A DNA stretch of 21,999 nt from Phycisphaerales bacterium (GTDB lineage Bacteria; Planctomycetota; Phycisphaerae; Sedimentisphaerales; Anaerohalosphaeraceae): assembly GCA_011048645.1 (NCBI GenBank), contig DSDR01000204.1:1-21999 (forward strand), in the 5' to 3' direction. How positions within the stretch are numbered: the stretch's first letter is position 1; each line of letters opens with the position of its first letter. A model generated the notes under the pieces. That model ran no database searches and was not told where the DNA came from. It saw only the letters and a program-made list of their open reading frames with translations. Positions 15,501 to 21,174 of this stretch are shown here, piece after piece. The position numbers and the translations under genes were made by a program.

Positions 15501-16924
15501 GGATTGCCGACTATGACTATTCGGGCGGTACGCTGTCAGACGGCGTGCATTTCAGCCATGTCCCGTGGGGCGATTGGTATCAGGATTACTGGTGGAACAC
15601 GCTGTCCAAGCCGCGCGGTCTGATTGCTTCCTACCGTATTGAAGAAACCGAAGGACAGATTTGCCGAGACGAATTCGGCGCTGCGCACGCCTTGCTTCGC
15701 GGTTGTCCGAGAAGACTGAACGATTTGACTTCTCAAAGTGTCTATCTGCGGCTCAATGGAATCAATCAGTATATGGTACTTGATCGCGGCGTTTGCGACG
15801 TCCTCGAAGGCGGTTTCAGCCTGCGAATCAAGCCCGATTTTCAGACGCCGCAGCCTTTGGTGTTCATCGGTTCATCCGGCTCGACGTATATGCGGCTTGC
15901 TCTCAACGGCGACAACAAGGCGGAATTTACCATCACCAACGGTTCGGATACGACGGGGCTGACGTCGCTAACCGACATCCCGGCCGGCCATTGGACGCTG
16001 CTGACGGTCATGCTCAGCGGCACGCAGGGCGTTCTCTATGTCAACGGCATTCCCGAAGCACAGTCGCCGACGTCGCTGGTTCCCGAGCAGGTGTTCCGAT
16101 CCAACAGCTATGAGCATCCGGCGGCGTGTTATGTCGGTCGCGATGAAACAGGCGCTCTGTTCCGCGGCGGCATTGATGACGTGCGGTTTTACAACGTCGC
16201 AATGACGTTTGCTGAAGTACAAAACGAAGCCCGACGGTTCGGATCGTGTCTGGCGGTGCGGTTTTATGACGGCGAAACGGACTTTGACGGCCAATCAACC
16301 CGCGTTGAATCCGGTGTGCGCAACGGACTGAAACGTCGGCTCACGGCTGAGATTTTTCCGCGCACGTCGGGGAGTGTGTCCTTTTATGAGGGCATTTTTG
16401 ACTCCAACGACGAACGCTCAAGTCAGCGGCCCGGCAGCGGCGTCGGTTTGAATAGTGGCACGTTCCGCGTGCGTCTGGACGGCCTGGGAATGTGGAACAC
16501 CTATGTTCCGGTCGCGCTGAATCAATGGCAGACCATTACCCTTGAATTTGATGGATCCTGGGCGCGATTTTATGTCAACGGATCGCTCCGAGCGTCCAGA
16601 AATTATTCGGCCAATCCCAATGCGTTGGCCGCCAAGAATTATCGCATCGGGTTTGCGATGGACGACAGCGGCAATACGTACCATTTTGACGGCAAAATCC
16701 GAAATCTCCAAATTATTGACGTGGCCGACTCCGTGCCCGTCTCGCCGCCGCAGCCGGATATCAACGGCGACGGGACCGTAGATATTTTGGATTTACTGGA
16801 ACTGGCGGCGCATTGGCTTTGTGCCGATTGCAGTCCGGCCAATCACTGGTGCGCAATGACCGATTTGGATAGAAACGGCAAAGTGGATTTGGAAGATTTT
16901 AATATGTTCTGTACCAGTTGGTAA
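12566..16924 (+). CDS. Large secreted multidomain zinc peptidase-like protein with left-handed beta-helix, LamG-like domains and dockerin
   Basis: A 1452-residue exported protein. ATG 12566 is chosen because a signal peptide (MSGIKRFVLIMIGTALCGASPA) begins there behind AAAAGGGGG. Domains in order: a concanavalin-like module (about 22-240) shared with the two preceding genes; a beta-rich, CBM-like region (about 255-425); a predicted metallopeptidase (about 435-720) with HEFGH (551-555) and a downstream Glu in GGHWESH (E571), a gluzincin-like zinc site; a beta domain (about 730-830); a left-handed beta-helix of about 17 hexapeptides (866-972, e.g. NARVLG, NANVRD, NAKVQG); two LamG-like sandwiches (about 1018-1215 and 1228-1386); and a full two-loop dockerin (DINGDGTVDILD at 1398 and DLDRNGKVDLED). 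The peptidase part resembles the DUF6055 / Svx-AvrXca secreted protein group, an uncertain match from memory. Likely acts on external protein or glycoprotein substrates. Confidence 0.8.
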   Translation: MSGIKRFVLIMIGTALCGASPAQTFEDAFDEPRDYLTEGVGDTIWDGFLGLAAGETVNQLNASNSRSGELVLSSAGGFYHEPWNPLGPFLYKVVSGDFVATVKVTAYQNVMHNNCGLMARAPRDPDLAGPGEDWVSMDYFPIYNCGNFARDANNNSRTELCHNGLGWNADAWLQLEKKGAVFHFRHSPDGVNWTELACSPVTRADLADIPLQVGLFQCTYSSNLGYAAFDHFALTVTEPQEQEPEAWTEPPIMLNPGTRLVDNSSTVKGLPPFMAGQWDNPGQMDGWTTSGLTNIAIIDGALTATASTDAPYLQLSSIAGGPDLDFGYFDYLQFRLKLPVAFQDDIIIFYGTSASPGIHTGSTRNLLIPAELIPQDGQWHTYRLDLGLAVRWRDRLTDLRIFPLGKSANGLTFSIDYLEVGDLPGDVLLINTDLNIHAGESLSDLEYMESKHAVFWWSPQSYQRHSSFNPEVMGRRTLRMIEESFQVYCKKLNYLEPFESFDAWRRDGNRYKINHITWYDGFWCGGWNGFMHIGVNGWGLQDEGWGNPVPHEFGHYIQGHQPGFLTGGHWESHANFLRNARNIHYAEILGNISGMIDDRIFDVTNFRQDHGSLIYHDFRIHHALQDFGADAGAPNAAADVWIAGPKEQTIYTKLASLLPSGTHVGDVVAAGLRHWPFLDFSVGDILKSIFWNGDAKEALFKYRIGSHLIPLHDKPGWYRVPFERAPERFAYMVHQLTPTADEVSVELRGFDLVGTTEDWRWSLVAADDGWNNPRYSEVFAPGVQTFQLNPDETRLFLIVVAAPTDTRLNLEWTDNALPVDKHPDRLRYAYEVGLDGATAAVAERQYSIPLPAGRIHANGGGFVAPTATVASTAYVGPNARVLGSARVLHAARVEDYAVITESATVQNNAVVSGHALIRGNANVRDNARIRDRAIIQNATVRDNAKVQGYANVSGNATVRDYAIIRGCSTISGGTLSGTGIADYDYSGGTLSDGVHFSHVPWGDWYQDYWWNTLSKPRGLIASYRIEETEGQICRDEFGAAHALLRGCPRRLNDLTSQSVYLRLNGINQYMVLDRGVCDVLEGGFSLRIKPDFQTPQPLVFIGSSGSTYMRLALNGDNKAEFTITNGSDTTGLTSLTDIPAGHWTLLTVMLSGTQGVLYVNGIPEAQSPTSLVPEQVFRSNSYEHPAACYVGRDETGALFRGGIDDVRFYNVAMTFAEVQNEARRFGSCLAVRFYDGETDFDGQSTRVESGVRNGLKRRLTAEIFPRTSGSVSFYEGIFDSNDERSSQRPGSGVGLNSGTFRVRLDGLGMWNTYVPVALNQWQTITLEFDGSWARFYVNGSLRASRNYSANPNALAAKNYRIGFAMDDSGNTYHFDGKIRNLQIIDVADSVPVSPPQPDINGDGTVDILDLLELAAHWLCADCSPANHWCAMTDLDRNGKVDLEDFNMFCTSW
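15161..15481 (+). repeat. Hexapeptide-repeat coding tract (left-handed beta-helix)
   Basis: Within the peptidase gene about 17 consecutive six-codon units encode a [NSYA]-A-x-[VI]-x-[GDN] pattern with one five-residue unit (RAIIQ). The register is otherwise unbroken, giving about six triangular coils. DNA copies have diverged, so this is a protein-level repeat rather than a recent tandem duplication. Confidence 0.85.
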
Positions 16925-16949
16925 CCAAGGAATCCACTTTCCAGACGGC

Positions 16950-18638
16950 TTATAAATAATAGGCCTTCAGTACATATTGCTGCATCATTCGCTGGGTGTT
17001 GAAAAATGAGCCGTTCAATGCGATGGCGTGCTGCATAATCGAACAGAATTTCGACGGTTCGTTATAGTACAAACCAATCACGTGTTCGAGCTTGCAGTAT
17101 AAATCCTCGGCGTCTTTGGAAGGATCCACCTGGTCGTGGCCGTGCCGATGGTTTTGGCCGATGGCCCAGCCGGTGGCATCTTCGATACAGCCCTCGATCC
17201 ACCAGCCGTCCAGCACGCTCAGCGACGGCACGCCGTTCATCGCCGCCTTCATCCCGCTGGTGCCCGACGCTTCCATCGGCGGCTGCGGGGTGTTGAGCCA
17301 CACATCCACACCGGCAACGATTTGACGCGCAATGGTCATCTCATAGTTTGGCAGATAGGCGATTTTGATAGAGTCTCTCAGCTCGCGCGAAGCGGCAAAA
17401 ATCCGCTTAATCAGCGCCTTGCCCTCATGATCCTGCGGATGGGCCTTGCCGGAATACACAAGTTGAAACGGACCGATATCCTTGGCCAGTCGTCGAAGCC
17501 GGTCGGGATTGCCAAACAGCAGGTCCGCGCGTTTGTACGTCGTCGAGCGTCGCGCAAACCCGAGTGTCAGCACATCCATATCAAAGCCCAGATTGGTCTG
17601 GCGATTGACCTTATTGATCAGCTCGCGTTTGGCCGCGGCGTGGGCCGCAGTAACCTCTTGGCACGGGATGCTCAGGGCATACCGCAGGCTGAAATTATCC
17701 TCACGCCAGCCGGGGATATGCCGGTCATACAAGGCCTGCATGGATTCACTGACCCAGCGATTATGGATACCGTTTGTAATCGCATCGATTTTATAGCCTT
17801 CGAACATCTGTCGCGAAACCTGGCCGTGTTTTTTGGCCACGCCGTTGACATAATGGCTCAGGTTCAACGCCAAATAGGTCATATTCATTGTGCCGTTGCA
17901 GCAAAAGACCCCCTCCATTGCAAAGGCCTCATGCGGGCCAAGGACGCGACCGGCCAGCTCCATATCGAACTGGTCATGGCCGGCGGCCACCGGCGTATGG
18001 GTGGTAAATACACATTGCTCCCGAACCGCCGCCAGGTCCTCGGTGGTCATGGTTTTGTCGTCTTTTGCGCGAATCCGTTCATCCAGCAGCTCAAGCGTCA
18101 GTAAACTGGCATGCCCTTCGTTCATATGGAATCGCTTGATGGCGTCATACCCTAAGGCCCGGAGCATCCGAACCCCGCCGATCCCCAGGACAACTTCCTG
18201 ACAAAGCCGATAATGTTTATCCAGTCCATACAAATATTGGGTCAGAATGCGGTCTTCTTCGGCGTTGTCCTCAAGGTCGGTATCCAGAAAATACACCGGC
18301 ACGACAAACCCGCCGGCGCCCTTGACCTCAAACTTCCAGGCGCGCACCTGAACCGTCCGTCCTTCAATGGACACAGCGACCCGTTGAGGCATTTCCTGCG
18401 TAAAGTCATCCGGATTCCAGGCAACCGGCTCTTCGATTTGCGTTCCGTCCTCGGCCAGCCGCTGGTAAAAATACCCTTTGCGATGCAGCAGAGAGACCGC
18501 CACCATCGGCACGCGGAGATCCGCCGCCGAGAGAATAGTATCCCCGGCCAAGATTCCCAATCCTCCGCTGTAAGTCGGCATCGCGGCCTCTAACCCGATT
18601 TCCATAGAAAAATAGGCGATTTTGCGTTCTTCGTTCAC
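16950..18638 (-). CDS. glgP: Alpha-glucan (glycogen/maltodextrin) phosphorylase
   Basis: Releases glucose-1-phosphate from the non-reducing ends of alpha-1,4-glucans using phosphate and PLP, mobilising glycogen in the cytoplasm. The 562-residue protein starts with KIAYFSMEIGLEAAMPTYSGGLGILAGD, typical of the shorter phosphorylase subfamily. It carries RFHMNEGHASL, HTPVAAGHDQF, TNGIHNRWV, the GFARRSTTYKR phosphate-site region, and the PLP lysine K464 in EASGTSGMKAAMNG. It is clearly shorter than the ~800-residue classical enzymes. The start is GTG at 18638 with GAGGAG 8 bases upstream. It converges on the large peptidase gene, with only 25 bases between the stops and no evident terminator hairpin. 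No other glycogen gene is adjacent. Confidence 0.92.
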   Translation of the reverse strand: MNEERKIAYFSMEIGLEAAMPTYSGGLGILAGDTILSAADLRVPMVAVSLLHRKGYFYQRLAEDGTQIEEPVAWNPDDFTQEMPQRVAVSIEGRTVQVRAWKFEVKGAGGFVVPVYFLDTDLEDNAEEDRILTQYLYGLDKHYRLCQEVVLGIGGVRMLRALGYDAIKRFHMNEGHASLLTLELLDERIRAKDDKTMTTEDLAAVREQCVFTTHTPVAAGHDQFDMELAGRVLGPHEAFAMEGVFCCNGTMNMTYLALNLSHYVNGVAKKHGQVSRQMFEGYKIDAITNGIHNRWVSESMQALYDRHIPGWREDNFSLRYALSIPCQEVTAAHAAAKRELINKVNRQTNLGFDMDVLTLGFARRSTTYKRADLLFGNPDRLRRLAKDIGPFQLVYSGKAHPQDHEGKALIKRIFAASRELRDSIKIAYLPNYEMTIARQIVAGVDVWLNTPQPPMEASGTSGMKAAMNGVPSLSVLDGWWIEGCIEDATGWAIGQNHRHGHDQVDPSKDAEDLYCKLEHVIGLYYNEPSKFCSIMQHAIALNGSFFNTQRMMQQYVLKAYYL

Positions 18639-18697
18639 AATGCAATCTCCTCAACCATGTGTTGCGGCAATGGCGACCATAATCCATTATGACCTCA

Positions 18698-18706
18698 ATT
18701 ATAGCA
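18698..18706 (-). promoter_or_regulatory. Extended -10 promoter of glgP
   Basis: On the minus strand TGCTATAAT forms an extended -10 element (TATAAT at 18698-18703). No good -35 box precedes it. The predicted start is about 50 bases before the GTG start codon. Confidence 0.55.
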
Positions 18707-18888
18707 GGTACTGTGACGTGAAAAAGAAAAAAACGAAAAGAGGCGGTTTACCCGGCCAGCCGCGTCCTAAACACGATAAAAAATTTTGAACATCGTCCGA
18801 AAAAATGCACGACGAACCTATACAGATGAGTATTTTAACGTTTTTTTAGGTTTTTGGTGTCGGTTTTCAACCTTTGGCCGGCATTATT

Positions 18889-18897
18889 TGTTATACT
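18889..18897 (+). promoter_or_regulatory. Extended -10 promoter of the leader and coiled-coil gene
   Basis: TGTTATACT (-10 TATACT at 18892-18897 with an upstream TG) without a clear -35. Transcription would begin near 18904, giving a 5' leader of about 150 nt. Confidence 0.45.
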
Positions 18898-18906
18898 GCG
18901 TTCAAT

Positions 18907-19021
18907 GGCTTTGGGGGACAAAAAGCCGCAGTGGTGATGAAAGCCGAATGCCCTCGGGGGGCATCTGGCACGCAAGGCAATCTTATGGAACCGGATGGCA
19001 AGTCCGTATTCTGATTGGCTT
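18907..19021 (+). ncRNA. Candidate structured 5' leader RNA (cis-regulatory or small RNA)
   Basis: Three nested or adjacent helices can be drawn by eye. Hairpin 1 is GGCTTT/AAAGCC (18907-18912 with 18922-18927). A closing helix AAGCCGA/TTGGCTT (18941-18947 with 19015-19021, one G-U) encloses hairpin 2, ATGCCC/GGGCAT (18948-18953 with 18959-18964), which abuts it directly. It also encloses hairpin 3, CGGA/TCCG (18992-18995 with 19003-19006). The single-stranded linker CTGGCACGCAAGGCAA is purine-rich in a way seen in ligand-binding RNAs. It does not match any riboswitch class I can recall in full. No folding program was run. Confidence 0.35.
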
Positions 19022-19053
19022 CGGAGAATGACTAACTTGTTTTGGGGGTGACT

Positions 19054-19332
19054 ATGGACGAAGCAAAATTTGAGAAAAAACTGGAAGAGATTATGCAGCA
19101 CAACGGATCGGTTCCGCCGCCGCAACAGGAAAAAATTATCAACTTGGCGCATAAGAGCAGGCAGCATCATGACCGACTTCAGCAAAAGCTCAATACGCTC
19201 CAGCAGTCGCTGGATTATCTGCGACTGAGCATCAAGTATCTGATTTTTGATCTTGAGGCGACCCGGCGCGAAAACGCCGACCTTCGCAAACGGCTGCACG
19301 GCGGCCAACCGGGGCCGGACAGCGAGTTTTGA
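19054..19332 (+). CDS. Small coiled-coil protein of unknown function
   Basis: A 92-residue, highly charged, almost entirely helical protein (start MDEAKFEKKLEEIM). After a Pro-rich turn (GSVPPPQQEK, about 20-29) a heptad-like coiled coil runs from about 30 to 82 (HDRLQQKLNTLQQSLDYLRL ... LEATRRENADLRKRL). No signal peptide or membrane segment, so cytoplasmic. The ATG at 19054 is chosen over an in-frame TTG at 19042 because GGGGGTG precedes it. It has its own promoter, long leader and strong terminator, so it is a single-gene unit. The family is not recognised; a scaffold, adaptor or nucleic-acid-associated role would be only a guess. Confidence 0.75.
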   Translation: MDEAKFEKKLEEIMQHNGSVPPPQQEKIINLAHKSRQHHDRLQQKLNTLQQSLDYLRLSIKYLIFDLEATRRENADLRKRLHGGQPGPDSEF

Positions 19333-19385
19333 TCGGGATCGTCCGGCTTACTAACGTCGGCTGACGGTGGGAGAGGTCATCAATA

Positions 19386-19415
19386 CGCGATACCTAAGGG
19401 TGTCGCGTTTTTTTT
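19386..19415 (+). terminator. Strong intrinsic terminator after the coiled-coil gene
   Basis: CGCGATACC (19386-19394) pairs with GGTGTCGCG (19399-19407) through a 9-bp stem including one T-G pair, with loop TAAG, followed directly by eight T residues. Confidence 0.9.
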
Positions 19416-19485
19416 GTCCCAATGCGAAAATCATATCTTGCGGCGGCATTTTCTTTGCAATTGAAACAGGATTCATTACAACACC

Positions 19486-19514
19486 TTGCGTTTTCGAGCG
19501 TCTGAGTTTATGAT
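19486..19514 (+). promoter_or_regulatory. Possible promoter of the second ECF sigma gene
   Basis: TTGCGT (19486-19491) and TATGAT (19509-19514) with 17-base spacing. The start would lie close to 19521, leaving little or no leader before the sigma-factor start codon. The -35 match is weak. Confidence 0.3.
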
Positions 19515-19522
19515 GAATACGT

Positions 19523-20146
19523 GTGATTTTTATGTGCGCCAAGAAAGGATGTTCCGGCGGTTTGACATTTACGCAGACGGACAATTCAGACTGTCTGGTC
19601 GAGGCGGCTCGCGAAGACAGAACCGTGTTTGCCCAACTATTTCGTCGGCATTACGACGAGATATTCCGATATTGTGCGCGCTGTCTGCCGTGTCGCCAAA
19701 CCGCTGAAGACATCACCTCGACGGTCTTTTTGAAAATGATTGATTGTTTTTATACATTTCGGGGGGATGATGACGCTTTTCGGGTGTGGCTGTACCGCAT
19801 TGCGGGCAATGAAGTCAATAGTTATTTCCGCAAGGTCGGTCGGCAGGCACGGCTGTTGGACGGGCTTCGCAATCTTCCCTCGCCGACACCCGAATCGGAG
19901 CCGGGCCGGGAGGATGACAATCGCATTCAGATTGCGCGGCTGCATCGAGCCATGGCTCGGCTCAAACCCGCGTATCGAGAGATTGTTGCGTTGCGGTATT
20001 TGCAGGGGTTCAACAGCGAAGAAATCGGAAAAATCACCGGTCTTAAATCCGTTACCGTTCGCAGTAAACTGGCGCGGGCGCTGCGCCTGCTTAAAAAAGA
20101 ACTTCGCCGCGACAGAACGATACGCGGCTCAGATGAAGACGTATGA
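19523..20146 (+). CDS. ECF sigma-70 factor (second copy, distinct subgroup)
   Basis: Sigma factor of up to 207 residues. Region 2 (about 25-95) contains FAQLFRRHYDEIFRYCARCL and the DITSTVFLKM segment, followed by AFRVWLYRIAGNEVNSYFRK. Region 4 (about 140-195) contains LKPAYREIVALRYLQGFNSEEIGKITGL and the recognition helix with VTVRSKLARALRLLKKEL. The start is uncertain: GTG 19523, ATG 19532 or TTG 19562 are in frame and none has a good ribosome site; the N-terminal 18 residues before the conserved part are Cys/Gly-rich and may not be translated. The stop overlaps the ATG of the next gene, a membrane protein that is probably its anti-sigma factor. It differs clearly from the ECF gene at 5722 and likely answers another signal. 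Confidence 0.88.
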   Translation: MIFMCAKKGCSGGLTFTQTDNSDCLVEAAREDRTVFAQLFRRHYDEIFRYCARCLPCRQTAEDITSTVFLKMIDCFYTFRGDDDAFRVWLYRIAGNEVNSYFRKVGRQARLLDGLRNLPSPTPESEPGREDDNRIQIARLHRAMARLKPAYREIVALRYLQGFNSEEIGKITGLKSVTVRSKLARALRLLKKELRRDRTIRGSDEDV

Positions 20147-20745
20147 CACACTTTGACAACGAATTTCAAAAGTTTGTCGATTCGCTCCGGTTCGACGATA
20201 CGCCAAGCGAGACGCATCGCCTGCAGCTTGAAGAAAAGCTGATGGAGGCCTGGGATAGTCGATCTCGGCAGGAGACCGATACGCCGCCGTCCGGACTTTT
20301 TTATCTCAAGCGGGTTGCGCTGGCGGCCGGCTTTGTACTGGCGGCGGCGGTGCTGTTTGTATGGTTTGATGAATCGGGACAGGCCCCGCATACCCAGCCG
20401 GCGCATCGTCCGGATCCGCAAATGATAGAGCAAATTCTCAATCGAGAGTCCGCTTCGCCAGCAGAGCGCGAGCAACTGCTTGCGAAGATTCAGCAAGTGT
20501 GGAGGCTGATTGCCGATGAGGATGTGCAGGCGCTGACGACCGTGGTGTTGGATGGTCAGACAGCCGAGAGTATTCGACTCTGGGCAGGACAAACCGTTGT
20601 TGAACTGGGCAGCGAGCGAACACTTGGAATCCTTGAAAAATATATTGAAGTCAACGCGCTGAGGGACCCTGATGACCCGGTCGTGCAAACGGCCTCGCAT
20701 TTGCGCCGGCGGCTGGCGGAAAAACAAGGCATCCCGTCTGATTAA
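20143..20745 (+). CDS. Probable membrane anti-sigma factor with helical-repeat C-terminus
   Basis: A 200-residue protein starting in a four-base overlap (ATGA) with the sigma-factor stop, so translation is coupled. Residues 1-48 are a charged cytoplasmic helical segment that could bind the sigma factor; about 55-75 (VALAAGFVLAAAVLFVWF) is a single transmembrane helix. The exterior part (about 90-195) is helical; the stretch TAESIRLWAGQTVVELGSERTLGILEKYIE and the next helix look like HEAT-type repeats. No zinc-binding anti-sigma motif (HxxxCxxC) and no FecR domain are present, so the assignment rests on gene order and topology. Function in sensing is inferred. Confidence 0.65.
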   Translation: MTHFDNEFQKFVDSLRFDDTPSETHRLQLEEKLMEAWDSRSRQETDTPPSGLFYLKRVALAAGFVLAAAVLFVWFDESGQAPHTQPAHRPDPQMIEQILNRESASPAEREQLLAKIQQVWRLIADEDVQALTTVVLDGQTAESIRLWAGQTVVELGSERTLGILEKYIEVNALRDPDDPVVQTASHLRRRLAEKQGIPSD

Positions 20746-21174
20746 CTAAACAAACTATTCAAGCCAATAATCACCCTGTTTTTGGCGAAACTGCATTCAG
20801 ATTGGGCGCCTACACAAAATCTTGAGAATTAATTGCGCGTCATAAATTCGTAGTTATCATATACAAATTTACCTCTATAATATTTGATTCTCCCTCTTAG
20901 TGTCATTTCGCATCAGATTTTGCACCAATTTCGCTTTGCGGCAGGCCATACCGGAACAAGGGGGGCTTGCGTGTGCGTGATTTCTGCCCTGAAATATTGA
21001 AATTCCGCCTGCCGATGAACGTCCTGACGGAATATTTTCGAAAACAAATTACATTATAGGGCGTTGTCTTATTGGTCAATGTCTTCAACGCTTTGCTCCT
21101 GCGATGAATGTTATTTATGTTTTATGAGGCGTAAGCAACAAAGCCGCTAATGGGGTTGTTTGAGGCATTGAATA
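20746..21174. other. AT-rich intergenic region with promoter-like and inverted-repeat sequences
   Basis: The region is visibly richer in A/T than its neighbours over 20746-20930. It contains a plausible plus-strand promoter (TTATCA at 20854-20859, TATAAT at 20876-20881, 16-base spacing) and an 8-bp inverted repeat, CGGCAGGC (20939-20946) with GCCTGCCG (21007-21014), whose arms enclose 60 bases. Another pair, TTCCG (21003-21007) with CGGAA (21028-21032), overlaps it. No convincing gene is seen; short ORFs here lack ribosome sites. Confidence 0.45.
20854..20881 (+). promoter_or_regulatory. Candidate sigma-70 promoter upstream of the right-edge secreted protein
   Basis: A -35 box TTATCA (20854-20859) and a perfect -10 box TATAAT (20876-20881), 16 bases apart. 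A transcript from here would carry a leader of about 290 nt before the ATG at 21175, including the inverted repeat. Confidence 0.4.

Larger units (their letters stand above)
18639..18903. other. Intergenic region between divergent glgP and the coiled-coil gene
   Basis: Holds the glgP promoter near its left end and the leader promoter at its right end. A 39-codon ORF (18670-18789, plus strand, ATG) could encode a peptide with a Lys-rich second half, but it lacks a ribosome site and overlaps the glgP promoter. I see nothing else convincing in the AT-rich stretch 18790-18880. Confidence 0.5.

Noticed and set aside
17136..18104. 322-codon plus-strand ORF opposite glgP
   Set aside because: The minus frame is unmistakable alpha-glucan phosphorylase; the opposite frame has no family features.
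18965..19010. Resemblance of CACGCAAGGCAA to the c-di-GMP-I (GEMM) riboswitch core
   Set aside because: The second conserved half (GACGCAAAGCC and the receptor hairpin) is absent and the helix order differs, so it was not named as that class.
18786..19031. 81-codon plus-strand ORF covering the leader region
   Set aside because: It lies across the predicted promoter and structured leader, is rich in Trp, Tyr and Arg, and has no ribosome site; the coiled-coil gene follows in a better context.
19486..19707. Alternative reading frame at the start of the second ECF gene (ATG at 19510)
   Set aside because: It runs only to 19707 with no sigma-factor residues; the frame containing regions 2 and 4 begins at 19523 to 19562.
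20903..21088. 61-codon minus-strand ORF in the AT-rich spacer
   Set aside because: Very basic composition, no ribosome site and no recognisable family; probably noncoding.
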